64,000 nucleotides of DNA from Rheinheimera maricola (GTDB lineage: Bacteria; Pseudomonadota; Gammaproteobacteria; Enterobacterales; Alteromonadaceae). The notes below the pieces were generated by a model. The model ran no database searches, was not told the DNA's origin, and saw only the letters and a list, made by a program, of their open reading frames with translations. Positions 1-7,242 of the stretch are shown here, piece by piece. Both the position numbers and the translations under genes were made by a program. Location of the stretch: the NCBI RefSeq assembly GCF_016918075.2, contig NZ_JAERPS020000005.1, positions 124,001 through 188,000 on the forward strand. The letters run 5' to 3'. Position 1 is the first letter of the stretch, and each line of letters opens with the position of its first letter.

Positions 1-89
1 TTACCCCTGACGTGTCAAAATGCTAAAGAGCATTCAACGTTTTGTCCTCTCGATTCCAACGGGGTAAATATAAAATGAATAATTTTTAC

Positions 90-133
90 CCCAAAGCACA
101 AAGGCCAGCATTTGCTGGCCTTTGTGCTTTGGG
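90..133. repeat. Perfect 44-bp palindrome downstream of the AlpA-type gene
   Basis: Positions 90-110 and 113-133 are exact reverse complements (21-bp arms) around a 2-nt centre. It lies 6 bp past the stop of the small HTH gene. Its inner part (GGCCAGC / GCTGGCC followed by TTTG) could terminate transcription in either direction, but no strong U-tract follows the outer stem, so a terminator role is uncertain. Confidence 0.75.
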
Positions 134-139
134 AAAGCT

Positions 140-328
140 CTAGTTGGGTTGTACATTCTTCAACATCCATTGTCGAATTGAAGATTCCAGAAAACGTATG
201 CTGCGGCCACCAATGCTAATAGCCTTTGGAAATGAGCCTTCATTAATCCGTTTATATATCGTCGAGCGATGCATCCCTACAATTTCTGTAACGTCTTTCA
301 TTCTTAAAAATTTGTCTGTGCTATTCAA
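140..328 (-). CDS. AlpA-family helix-turn-helix regulator / excisionase-like protein
   Basis: A 62-residue protein with the AlpA/MerR-like HTH pattern: FLRMKDVTEIVGMHRSTIY, then a wing containing GSFPKAI and IRFLESSIRQW. Relatives activate excision or transcription in P4-type satellites and genomic islands. The start is a TTG directly after the TAA of the upstream integrase. It is supported by GGAG 6 nt before it and by the usual 8-10 residues before LRMK. An ATG at 301 would cut into the conserved helix. It is the last gene of a four-gene co-directional set, so translation is probably coupled to the integrase. The family call is by pattern; whether it acts as an excisionase or an activator is not shown. 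Confidence 0.8.
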   Translation of the reverse strand: MNSTDKFLRMKDVTEIVGMHRSTIYKRINEGSFPKAISIGGRSIRFLESSIRQWMLKNVQPN

Positions 329-1555
329 TTATATATCTCCGATAAGGTCTGATAAATCTACTTTCCCAGCTGTTAAATCAACTAAAAATTGCGACCACAT
401 TCTCATCATCACCCTCCGTTTTTTAAGGTGTCGTGAGCGGTCATAAGCTCTCCCAGTTTTGTCTTTAATGGTATGCCCCAGTTGCAGGCGAATTACAGTC
501 GACTTAACCTTGAATCGCTCTCTAAGCAATGTCATTGCCGTTGCACGAACACCATGCATTACCATCTCATCATGCTTAATTCCAAGCAATCTCAACGCAT
601 TATTACAAGTATTTTCACTGATTGGTTGATCTGGTAATGTTGGTGACTGAAAGATATACGGAGAGTCTCCAGCGAGCTTTTTTAATTGTTCAAGCAGCTC
701 CAGTGTTTGTGCAGTCAAAGGAATTAAGTGTGGTCGTCCTGATTTTGCAGCCACCAATTCCAAACGTTTAAGAGCGAAGTTAACAGCACTCCATTGCAAT
801 GTTCTAAGTTCAATTGGGCGGCAAAACCAATGAAAAGAGCAGCGGATAGCTAACATAACTACGTTTGTTGAACGGTTACCTTCATCGAGACGCTGCAGTA
901 TTGATGTTAATTCAAATTCATCCGTAGCAGCAGGCATTGCGCATACTTTAGGGGAATCGAGTTGCCCCTTTAACAACGGGCAAGGATATTTACCCTCATA
1001 CCCTTGCGCAGCAGCAAAGCGATAAACTCTGTCAATAATCGAATATGCTCTAACGCCAGTTTCGAGTAAGCCTTTATCTTGAATCGATGACAGAAGATCA
1101 TACAGCTCCTTCACGCGGATAGTGGATAAAAAGCGCTCACGCAAAGTAGGTAAAATATGACGTTCCAGTATCCCCTGAGTATCTAATCGGTACTTGATTG
1201 ACAGGCGCTTAAACTTTTTTGATAACCAAAGCGCTGATATTTCGCCAAAAGTGAAGTCTGTACTATGACCATTTAATGAGTCTTTCGTAGATTCATCCTT
1301 TAACGGGTCTAGGTGCTCCTGCTTTTGCCGCAATGAGAGGCGAAATTCCTCAGCTTTTTCTCGCGCTTCTTTTAGAGTTATTTTTCCCCACTTGCCTAAA
1401 GTAATAGTATTCTCTTTAAGCATATAGAAGTATTTTAGTCTGAATACTTTTGTGCCAGATGGGTAAACCACTAAATATAACCCTTTGCCATCATGCTTTT
1501 TGTACGGTTTTTTAGCAGGCTCAAGGGCATCAATCGTTTTAATTTTCATTGCCAT
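329..1555 (-). CDS. P4-type tyrosine recombinase (integrase), second of two
   Basis: A 408-residue integrase with an N-terminal DUF4102-like arm-binding domain (about 1-90: DGKGLYLVV, KYFY), a core-binding domain (about 100-200) and a C-terminal catalytic domain. Catalytic residues are visible: R246 in CRPIEL, K271, H334 and R337 in HGVR, H361, and nucleophile Y371 in RAYDRS. All are intact, so the enzyme is probably active. The start has AAGGA 8 nt upstream. It is clearly paralogous to the other integrase at 2563-3777 but well diverged from it, so this is not a recent duplication. The AlpA-type gene begins at its stop codon. Confidence 0.93.
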   Translation of the reverse strand: MAMKIKTIDALEPAKKPYKKHDGKGLYLVVYPSGTKVFRLKYFYMLKENTITLGKWGKITLKEAREKAEEFRLSLRQKQEHLDPLKDESTKDSLNGHSTDFTFGEISALWLSKKFKRLSIKYRLDTQGILERHILPTLRERFLSTIRVKELYDLLSSIQDKGLLETGVRAYSIIDRVYRFAAAQGYEGKYPCPLLKGQLDSPKVCAMPAATDEFELTSILQRLDEGNRSTNVVMLAIRCSFHWFCRPIELRTLQWSAVNFALKRLELVAAKSGRPHLIPLTAQTLELLEQLKKLAGDSPYIFQSPTLPDQPISENTCNNALRLLGIKHDEMVMHGVRATAMTLLRERFKVKSTVIRLQLGHTIKDKTGRAYDRSRHLKKRRVMMRMWSQFLVDLTAGKVDLSDLIGDI

Positions 1556-1676
1556 ATCTAATTCCTTACGACAGTACTTCTGTTGTCACAAAGAATTATT
1601 GAGAAAATATTTATTCGTCTAAATGACAATTTAGCAGTGAAAACATCCTTGTTTTTCACACTGAAAACTGATAAGG

Positions 1677-2582
1677 CTAAAATTCGTTAAGCGGTATACT
1701 GGCAAAGGAACAACCCACATTTGAGTTCCATGAAGCTAGCCATCCGGACAATTTTTTCAATGCCATATCGTTAATCACTGTTCCGCTAGCATCAACTCCT
1801 AACATAGACTCCATTAAACTACTGACTGTTCTATTAAAAAAATTCTCTGGGTCGGCTTTAAACAGATTGGGTTTTGCCTCAAAGAAACAATTCACCATAT
1901 TTTGTTTACTAAAAGCACTCTCGGTTACCACTTTCCAAATCACCAAATCCAGGTAAACAAGTGGATTAAAATCAATCAATTTCTTGAATTGATTGATGTA
2001 ATTCCTACCCATAAAAGGGAGTTTTTGATTGTTTGGTGCGAATAGATCGCTGTACAGGAGAGAATATAATTTAGCTTCAAGGGCAAATTGATCACTGCTT
2101 AGGTTTCTAAGGTCTATTTTCAACCACATCTCATCTGACAAATGAAAATCGACCGGATGATTTCGCATTTGTGCAGTATGCAGAATGGTTTCTCCTGCTC
2201 GATTTTCGGTGAAAGTAAACGTCTGCCCTTTAGCCTGGATCCTTTTAATCGCCATCACAACATCATCTATTGCTACAGGCTTTACAGGTGAATAAATTGC
2301 TTTGGCATTTGCACGAAGTTCAGCTCTTTTTGCTCTAGAAGCCCATTTTATTAAACCGTAGTTGTTAATAGAATCCAAAAAATGGTTGCGTTCGATTTCC
2401 ATAGAACCATCAAAATCAGAAATATTTGAGTCAATGTTCTTTAAGAAATCTACTCTGGTAAGAATTTCTATAAGCAGCTTTCCTGCTGTCGCCCCTTTTA
2501 CCCAATCGTTGTAAACGTCAGGCTTAAACCAATCAGGCTCTGTTAAATTAGTGGCTCGGTTCTTATTTACTGTCTTTGTCAT
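1677..2582 (-). CDS. DUF6387-like protein between two integrases, function unknown
   Basis: A protein of about 301 residues without signal peptide or membrane segment. An N-terminal WFKPDVY stretch and a C-terminal pattern (PLVYLDLVIWK, then FFEAKPNLFKADPENFFNRTV in two parts) resemble, from memory, DUF6387 proteins found beside integrases. The ATG at 2582 is preferred over a TTG at 2600. It overlaps the 3' end of the upstream integrase by 20 bp, which implies translational coupling and a shared job. No catalytic motif is evident. Its place between two recombinases suggests an accessory recombination or element-maintenance role; that is inference. AT content is higher than in the core genes to the right. 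Confidence 0.7.
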   Translation of the reverse strand: MTKTVNKNRATNLTEPDWFKPDVYNDWVKGATAGKLLIEILTRVDFLKNIDSNISDFDGSMEIERNHFLDSINNYGLIKWASRAKRAELRANAKAIYSPVKPVAIDDVVMAIKRIQAKGQTFTFTENRAGETILHTAQMRNHPVDFHLSDEMWLKIDLRNLSSDQFALEAKLYSLLYSDLFAPNNQKLPFMGRNYINQFKKLIDFNPLVYLDLVIWKVVTESAFSKQNMVNCFFEAKPNLFKADPENFFNRTVSSLMESMLGVDASGTVINDMALKKLSGWLASWNSNVGCSFASIPLNEF

Positions 2583-3777
2583 TTTCAGAATCTTTATCAA
2601 TATTTGTTAATTTATCCAGGTAGTCAGCCCAAGCTTGCATCATTACAAAACGCTGCTCCAGATGAGAAGTTCTGTTGTAAGCTCTACCATTGGGATCTCT
2701 TACGGTGTGTGCAAGTTGTTGTTCAATCCAATCGATTCTGAATCCCAACTCTTCGTCTAACAAGGTTCTTGCAGTAGCACGAAAGCCATGTGTCGTCACA
2801 TCTTCTTTGCTAAAGCCCATACTACGCATTGCCATTCTCATGCTATCAAGTGCTATAGCGCGGTCTTTGCCTCGGGGAGAAGCGAAAATAAACGGACTGC
2901 TACCGCTAACAGAAGATAATTCATGCAGCAACCTAATAGACTGCGATGCCAGTGGTATAATATGCGCTTGAGCGGTTTTTGAAGCGGTGTACTCAATACG
3001 CTTTTTCTCCCAATTTACATCGGCCCATTTCAGCTTACAAAGCTCACCTGGGCGACAAAACCACAGTACCGATGCTCTTATTGCAGATACCACGGTAAAA
3101 CTGCCCCGAAAAGACTCCAGTGCAATTAAAAACCTTCCAAGCTCTGTTGGCTCTGTAATGGCGGCGTGATGTCCTTTGATTGGCACTTTTAATGCGCCTT
3201 TTAAATTAATTGCCGGGTTATTTTCAGCACGACCGGTGATAACCGCATATGAAAACACTTGCCCTGCAATTTGTCGGGCTCTGTTGGCAGTTTCAATTAT
3301 CCCCTTATTTTCAATTTTTCGCAGTGCACCCAGCAACATTACAGGTTTAATCTCATTAGCTGGAAAACGGCCAATACTTGGAAACAGGTAGCTTTCAAGA
3401 ATTGCCATACAACGTTTCTGGTGGGTTTTACTTTTATCAACCATTCGGATGGCGAACCACTCACGGGCAACAATCTCAAAACTGCAGTCTACTGCTATCG
3501 CATTAACTTGTTTTTTGATTTGCTTTTGCACCGAAGGATCTATGCCTAACTTCAAATCCGCGAGTGCTTTATCTCGTGATGCCCTGGCCTGCAATACTGT
3601 GATTTCAGGAAACGCGCCAATAGAGAGTGACTTTTCTTTATCATTGTAAAAGTACTTCCAGCGCCAGTATTTAGTCCCTAGTGGTGTAACAACGACAAAT
3701 AAGCCATTTCCATCACTAAGTTTGTAATTACGAACCTTTGGTGCTGCATCACTCACAATCTGATCTGTTAACTTCAT
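2563..3777 (-). CDS. P4-type tyrosine recombinase (integrase), tRNA-proximal
   Basis: A 404-residue integrase counted from the ATG at 3777. MKLTD is the typical start of this family and AAGGA lies 7 nt upstream. The frame stays open to 3900, but the extra 41 residues look like non-coding DNA and contain repeated TTACCCC boxes. It has an N-terminal DUF4102-like domain (DGNGLFVVV, WRWKY), a core-binding domain and a catalytic domain with R242 in CRPGEL, H330 and R333 in HGFR, H357 and Y367 in RAYNRT. It lies 212 bp from the tRNA-Ser 3' end and points away from it, the usual layout for an island inserted at a tRNA gene. It is the first gene of the four-gene module. Confidence 0.93.
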   Translation of the reverse strand: MKLTDQIVSDAAPKVRNYKLSDGNGLFVVVTPLGTKYWRWKYFYNDKEKSLSIGAFPEITVLQARASRDKALADLKLGIDPSVQKQIKKQVNAIAVDCSFEIVAREWFAIRMVDKSKTHQKRCMAILESYLFPSIGRFPANEIKPVMLLGALRKIENKGIIETANRARQIAGQVFSYAVITGRAENNPAINLKGALKVPIKGHHAAITEPTELGRFLIALESFRGSFTVVSAIRASVLWFCRPGELCKLKWADVNWEKKRIEYTASKTAQAHIIPLASQSIRLLHELSSVSGSSPFIFASPRGKDRAIALDSMRMAMRSMGFSKEDVTTHGFRATARTLLDEELGFRIDWIEQQLAHTVRDPNGRAYNRTSHLEQRFVMMQAWADYLDKLTNIDKDSENDKDSK

Positions 3778-3844
3778 GCCTGTTCCTTTATCAAAAATTG
3801 GACAGGGTAAAGCTTCTGGGGTATCAAACTGCAGATCAGGGGAC

Positions 3845-3873
3845 TTACCCCGGAATTCTGATTGATTTACCCC
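3845..3873. repeat. TTACCCC box pair upstream of the tRNA-proximal integrase
   Basis: TTACCCC at 3845-3851 and TTTACCCC at 3866-3873 lie 70-100 bp before the integrase start. The same box recurs near the other end of the module: TTACCCC at 1-7, inverted GGGGTAAA at 61-68 and TTTACCCC at 85-92. They could be arm-type integrase sites or AlpA-type operators. The repetition is seen directly; the role is inferred. Confidence 0.45.
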
Positions 3874-3903
3874 AAAAAGATGGGCGTTTTCAGTAGACAA
3901 CGA

Positions 3904-3967
3904 GCGACAACTAACGACATGTCTACAAACAAAAAACCCCGTATAAATACGGGGTTAGCGACAACTA
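3904..3967. repeat. Direct repeat GCGACAACTA flanking a hairpin at the island/tRNA-Ser junction
   Basis: GCGACAACTA occurs at 3904-3913 and 3958-3967, 54 bp apart. An inverted repeat GTAGACA / TGTCTAC (3893-3899, 3920-3926) overlaps the first copy. This lies between the integrase and the tRNA-Ser 3' end, where attachment-site accessory sequences are expected. Confidence 0.4.
3931..3956 (-). terminator. Intrinsic terminator after tRNA-Ser
   Basis: A 9-bp perfect stem (3935-3943 with 3948-3956) and a 4-nt loop, followed on the minus strand by a run of T. It is 34 bp past the tRNA-Ser CCA end and would end the tRNA transcript before the island genes. Confidence 0.8.
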
Positions 3968-3989
3968 TAGACTGTTGTATACATGAATG

Positions 3990-4079
3990 TGGCGGAGAGA
4001 GAGGGATTCGAACCCTCGTTAGGGGTTAACCTAAACACACTTTCCAGGCGTGCGCCTTCAGCCACTCAGCCATCTCTCC
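3990..4079 (-). tRNA. tRNA-Ser (GGA)
   Basis: A 90-nt cloverleaf with a 7-bp acceptor stem (GGAGAGA / TCTCTCC), anticodon loop CTGGAAA giving anticodon GGA, the long variable arm typical of serine tRNAs, TTCGAATC in the T loop and an encoded CCA. It is the probable integration target of the adjacent integrase island, which starts at its 3' end. The gene is intact. Confidence 0.95.
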
Positions 4080-4103
4080 GGAACTTGCGATGCAAGCGCG
4101 GCT

Positions 4104-4132
4104 ATACTAGGGAAATTCCTGCCGTGCTGCAA
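4104..4132 (-). promoter_or_regulatory. Sigma-70 promoter of tRNA-Ser
   Basis: On the minus strand TTGCAG (4127-4132), a 17-nt spacer and TAGTAT (4104-4109) are followed by a GC-rich discriminator, typical of growth-rate-controlled stable RNA promoters. It sits 25 bp before the tRNA. Confidence 0.7.
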
Positions 4133-4194
4133 CTGTTATATGTAATTGCGCTTTGCTTCCGCTTGCTTTTTATACATATCAGGCGAAAAGCACA

Positions 4195-5253
4195 TTAAGC
4201 GTTGCCTTTTACCTGCATTTTCAGCTCTTTTGCAAACTTCAGCATGCGGTTTAGCGGTACTAAGGCTTTTTCACGTTGCGCAGCATCAACAAAGATCTCA
4301 TGGCCGGTAGTGTCTGTTAACGCCGCCTCAATCGCTTTTAAGCCGTTCATTGCCATCCAGGGACAATGTGCACAGCTTCTACACGTGGCGCCGTTACCGC
4401 CGGTTGGGGCTTCAATAAAGGTTTTATTCGGCATTAACTGCTGCATCTTGTAAAAGATGCCTTTGTCTGTGGCGACAATAAATACGTCATTGGGTAAGGT
4501 CTGGCTGGCTTTAATAAGCTGGCTGGTTGAGCCCACCGCATCTGCGAGTTGTACTACGCTGTCAGGCGATTCAGGGTGAACCAATACGGCGGCATTAGGA
4601 TACTGCTTTTTTAGATCGATAAGCGCATTGGCTTTAAATTCGTCGTGTACGATACAGGCCGCATTCCACAGTAACATGTCTGCACCGGTTTGCTTTTGCA
4701 CATAAGCGCCTAAGTGCTTATCCGGGCCCCACAAAATCTTTTTACCCTGACTATCAAGATAATCTACCACGTCTAAGGCAATAGAGGAGGTAACCACCCA
4801 ATCAGCACGTGCTTTTACTGCAGCCGAGGTATTGGCATACACCACCACTACGCGATCCGGATGGGCATCACAAAACGCCGAGAACGGCTCGGCCGGGCAA
4901 CCTAAATCTAATGAGCAGGTAGCTTCAAGCGTCGGCATTAATACGGTTTTACTTGGCGTAAGTATTTTGGCGGTTTCACCCATAAATTTAACACCGGCGA
5001 CAATCAGCGTCTTGGCCGGATGTTCATTGCCAAAACGGGCCATTTCAAGTGAGTCTGACACGCAGCCACCGGTTTCTTCAGCCAGTGCCTGTATTTCAGG
5101 GTCGGTATAGTAGTGCGCCACCAGTACAGCATCTTTTTGCTGTAATAAGGCTTTAATACGCGTCTTGTAAGCTTGCTTATCGTCGCTGCTTAGCGGTACC
5201 GGCTTTTTTGGAAAGGCAAAATCTTGCTCGGTGAAATACAACGTCTGCTCCAT
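4195..5253 (-). CDS. nadA: Quinolinate synthase A
   Basis: A 352-residue cytoplasmic enzyme that condenses iminoaspartate with dihydroxyacetone phosphate to quinolinate in de novo NAD synthesis. The three family cysteine regions for the [4Fe-4S] cluster are visible: [19 protein letters not shown] and the C-terminal [10 protein letters not shown] motif. Also typical are [19 protein letters not shown] and FMGETAKIL. The frame opens at 5328, but the ATG at 5253 (MEQTLYF) gives family length; the extra 25 residues upstream do not look conserved. It is monocistronic, between tRNA-Ser and the tRNA-Lys array. Confidence 0.96.
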   Translation of the reverse strand: MEQTLYFTEQDFAFPKKPVPLSSDDKQAYKTRIKALLQQKDAVLVAHYYTDPEIQALAEETGGCVSDSLEMARFGNEHPAKTLIVAGVKFMGETAKILTPSKTVLMPTLEATCSLDLGCPAEPFSAFCDAHPDRVVVVYANTSAAVKARADWVVTSSIALDVVDYLDSQGKKILWGPDKHLGAYVQKQTGADMLLWNAACIVHDEFKANALIDLKKQYPNAAVLVHPESPDSVVQLADAVGSTSQLIKASQTLPNDVFIVATDKGIFYKMQQLMPNKTFIEAPTGGNGATCRSCAHCPWMAMNGLKAIEAALTDTTGHEIFVDAAQREKALVPLNRMLKFAKELKMQVKGNA

Positions 5254-5352
5254 ACGGCTTACCCGGTGGCTGTAAAGGGCCGGTATTATAACGCCGCAAT
5301 GAGCTAAAATACAGTCTGAGTGTAACACACCAATGTATGGGGAAAAGCTGCA

Positions 5353-5428
5353 TGGTGGGTCGTGCTGGATTCGAACCAGCGACCAATTGATTAAAAGTCA
5401 ACTGCTCTACCAACTGAGCTAACGACCC
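5353..5428 (-). tRNA. tRNA-Lys (TTT), copy 1
   Basis: 76 nt with CCA encoded. Acceptor GGGTCGT / ACGACCC, anticodon TTT in CTTTTAA, T loop TTCGAATC. It is the most downstream of four identical genes in one minus-strand array. CTGCAT (5348-5353) and ATGCAG (5429-5434) flank it and could extend the acceptor stem in the precursor. Confidence 0.97.
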
Positions 5429-5465
5429 ATGCAGGAATATTACTTTAAAAAAGTAAAAGAAGAGT

Positions 5466-5541
5466 TGGTGGGTCGTGCTGGATTCGAACCAGCGACCAAT
5501 TGATTAAAAGTCAACTGCTCTACCAACTGAGCTAACGACCC
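5466..5541 (-). tRNA. tRNA-Lys (TTT), copy 2
   Basis: Identical in sequence to the other three lysine tRNAs of this array, with CCA encoded and anticodon TTT. Separated from copy 1 by 37 nt and from copy 3 by 17 nt. Confidence 0.97.
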
Positions 5542-5558
5542 AAACAGGGTTATCGAAA

Positions 5559-5634
5559 TGGTGGGTCGTGCTGGATTCGAACCAGCGACCAATTGATTAA
5601 AAGTCAACTGCTCTACCAACTGAGCTAACGACCC
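5559..5634 (-). tRNA. tRNA-Lys (TTT), copy 3
   Basis: Identical to the neighbouring lysine tRNAs. Flanked by a 9-bp perfect inverted repeat, TATCGAAAT (5551-5559) and ATTTCGATA (5635-5643), which could prolong the acceptor stem of the precursor. Confidence 0.97.
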
Positions 5635-5661
5635 ATTTCGATATCAATGTTATTGGCGGTT

Positions 5662-5737
5662 TGGTGGGTCGTGCTGGATTCGAACCAGCGACCAATTGAT
5701 TAAAAGTCAACTGCTCTACCAACTGAGCTAACGACCC
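5662..5737 (-). tRNA. tRNA-Lys (TTT), copy 4 (promoter-proximal)
   Basis: Identical lysine tRNA, first transcribed in the array. Flanked by GCGGTT (5656-5661) and AACCGC (5739-5744), a 6-bp inverted repeat. Confidence 0.97.
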
Positions 5738-5752
5738 TAACCGCGGAGGCAT

Positions 5753-5780
5753 ATCTTACTGATTTACGGCTTTTGTGCAA
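5753..5780 (-). promoter_or_regulatory. Promoter of the tRNA-Lys array
   Basis: Minus-strand TTGCAC (5775-5780), 16-nt spacer, TAAGAT (5753-5758), then a GC-rich discriminator before copy 4. Confidence 0.6.
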
Positions 5781-5823
5781 CCAAAAAGTGTCAAAAACCA
5801 AGCCAGTATAGTCTAACTGCTCA

Positions 5824-5848
5824 AAATGCCAGCGCTTTGCCGGCATTT
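5824..5848 (-). terminator. Probable terminator of the tol-pal-cpoB operon
   Basis: A hairpin with arms 5824-5833 and 5839-5848 (one mismatch) just after the cpoB stop. The following T-run is short, so termination may be weak. Confidence 0.45.
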
Positions 5849-5860
5849 AATAGCATCAAG

Positions 5861-6658
5861 TTACTGTAAAGCGCTAATCCTGTCTTGAGCCAGCTTGGCG
5901 GAAGTCGAAGTAGGTTGCTTCTGCAGCAGCTGCCGGTAATAGCGCAGCGCAGCCGCTTTATCATTTTCCCGTTCGGCCACTTGTCCCAATTTCAACAGCG
6001 CATCAGCCACTTTGCTTGAATCAGGGAAATTTGTAACTACCCGTTCAAAATGGGTTTTCGCTTGCGCCAGATTGTTATTATTAAATAGTAACTGCCCCAA
6101 CCAATAGTGTGCGTTAGGAGCATAACCTGAGTTTGGATAGTTCCGGATAAAATTTTCAAACTCGGGAATGGCGGCATCGTAACGACGATCTTTCAGCACC
6201 ATATTAACAGCTTTGTCGTAAGCGTCGTTTTCTGACACATCAGCCGAATATACTGGCACGGTGACGGTATTATTGTTCGGCGGCGGTGCAACATTAGCCG
6301 GCGCAGGCGTTTGAATAGCACTGACGCGGCGATCGATTTCCTGATAAATATCGCGCTGACGCTGCAAAATTTCATCAAGCTGATAAGCATGCGTTTCAGT
6401 AACGCCGCGCAATTCACTAACCTCGTCTAGCAACAGCTGTAATTGCTGCGCCATACGCATCTGCGCTTCGGTTCTTGCTTCAATAATACGTTCCAGTGCA
6501 GACAGTCGTTGTTCAACGGTACCACTGCTCTGGGTTGTTGAGTTGGTAATGGCACTGCGGTTTGAATTAATATCAGTCACAGGTGCAGGATTAGCATTAA
6601 CACCGGCGTGAGCCAGTGTTAATGCGCTAAGCAGAATGTAGTTAACTTTCATTCGCAT
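5861..6658 (-). CDS. cpoB: Cell division coordinator CpoB (YbgF), TPR protein
   Basis: A 265-residue periplasmic protein: signal peptide (about 1-22, ending VNANPAP), an N-terminal coiled coil for trimerisation (about 45-110, VEQRLSALERI onward), a Pro-rich linker and C-terminal tetratricopeptide repeats (about 145-265: YDKAVNMVLKDRRYDAAI, YAPNAHYWLGQLLF). In E. coli it links peptidoglycan synthesis by PBP1B to Tol-driven outer-membrane constriction. It is the last gene of ybgC-tolQRAB-pal-cpoB, 21 bp after pal. Start MRMKVNY at 6658; a second ATG two codons later is also possible. Confidence 0.95.
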   Translation of the reverse strand: MRMKVNYILLSALTLAHAGVNANPAPVTDINSNRSAITNSTTQSSGTVEQRLSALERIIEARTEAQMRMAQQLQLLLDEVSELRGVTETHAYQLDEILQRQRDIYQEIDRRVSAIQTPAPANVAPPPNNNTVTVPVYSADVSENDAYDKAVNMVLKDRRYDAAIPEFENFIRNYPNSGYAPNAHYWLGQLLFNNNNLAQAKTHFERVVTNFPDSSKVADALLKLGQVAERENDKAAALRYYRQLLQKQPTSTSAKLAQDRISALQ

Positions 6659-6679
6659 CTATATAGTAACAAGTCCAGA

Positions 6680-7201
6680 TTAATAGACTAACACTGCACG
6701 ACGGTTTTTAGCAAAGCCTGCTTCGCTACGTGACATATCAACTGGCTTTTCTTCACCGTAGCTTACGGTTGAGATCTGGCCAGAAGATACACCCAGATTT
6801 TGCAGATACTGTACTACCGCGATAGCACGACGCTCGCCCAGGGCAATGTTGTACTCTGGCGTGCCGCGCTCATCTGAATGGCCTTCAACCGTCACACGTA
6901 CGCTTGGGTTAGCCGTTAAGAAAGCGCCATGTGCTTGCAGAGTTTCAATAAACTCAGGGCGAACAGTGGCTTTATCGAAGTCAAAATAGATAGTGTTTTC
7001 CTGACGCAATGCTTCCAGTTTTTGGCGCATTTGTTCAGCCGGGCTGACTACTTGTTCTACTTTCTCTACTTGCACGGTTTGCTGCGCTACACCAGAAGTG
7101 TCGGCATCAGAGGCGTCAGTAGAAGACGTTGAGCTACAAGCGGCCAGAGTTAGCACTGGTAATGCAATTAATAAACCTTTAAAAACTTTACTTAATTTCA
7201 T
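6680..7201 (-). CDS. pal: Peptidoglycan-associated lipoprotein Pal
   Basis: A 173-residue outer-membrane lipoprotein from the ATG at 7201 (MKLSKVF); the frame extends to 7234, but those residues precede a proper signal peptide. The lipobox is LTLAAC. A linker is followed by an OmpA-like domain with YFDFDKATVRPEF and VEGHSDERGTPEYN, the DAP-type peptidoglycan-binding segment, and GERRA. It binds TolB and peptidoglycan. It sits 41 bp downstream of tolB in the operon. Confidence 0.97.
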   Translation of the reverse strand: MKLSKVFKGLLIALPVLTLAACSSTSSTDASDADTSGVAQQTVQVEKVEQVVSPAEQMRQKLEALRQENTIYFDFDKATVRPEFIETLQAHGAFLTANPSVRVTVEGHSDERGTPEYNIALGERRAIAVVQYLQNLGVSSGQISTVSYGEEKPVDMSRSEAGFAKNRRAVLVY

Positions 7202-7242
7202 GATGTTGTCCTTAGTAATTAAATTCAATAACACTTTTTATT

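Noticed and set aside
144-446. 100-codon plus-strand frame over the AlpA-type gene
   Set aside because: Antisense to a clear HTH gene and the integrase end; composition is not protein-like.
3778-3900. 41-residue N-terminal extension of the tRNA-proximal integrase
   Set aside because: The family starts at MKLTD, a good ribosome site precedes 3777, and the extension covers repeated TTACCCC boxes.
5353-5737. Four identical 76-nt repeats with short variable spacers, CRISPR-like at first glance
   Set aside because: Each repeat folds as a complete tRNA-Lys with encoded CCA; spacers are 17-37 nt and uneven, and no cas genes are present.
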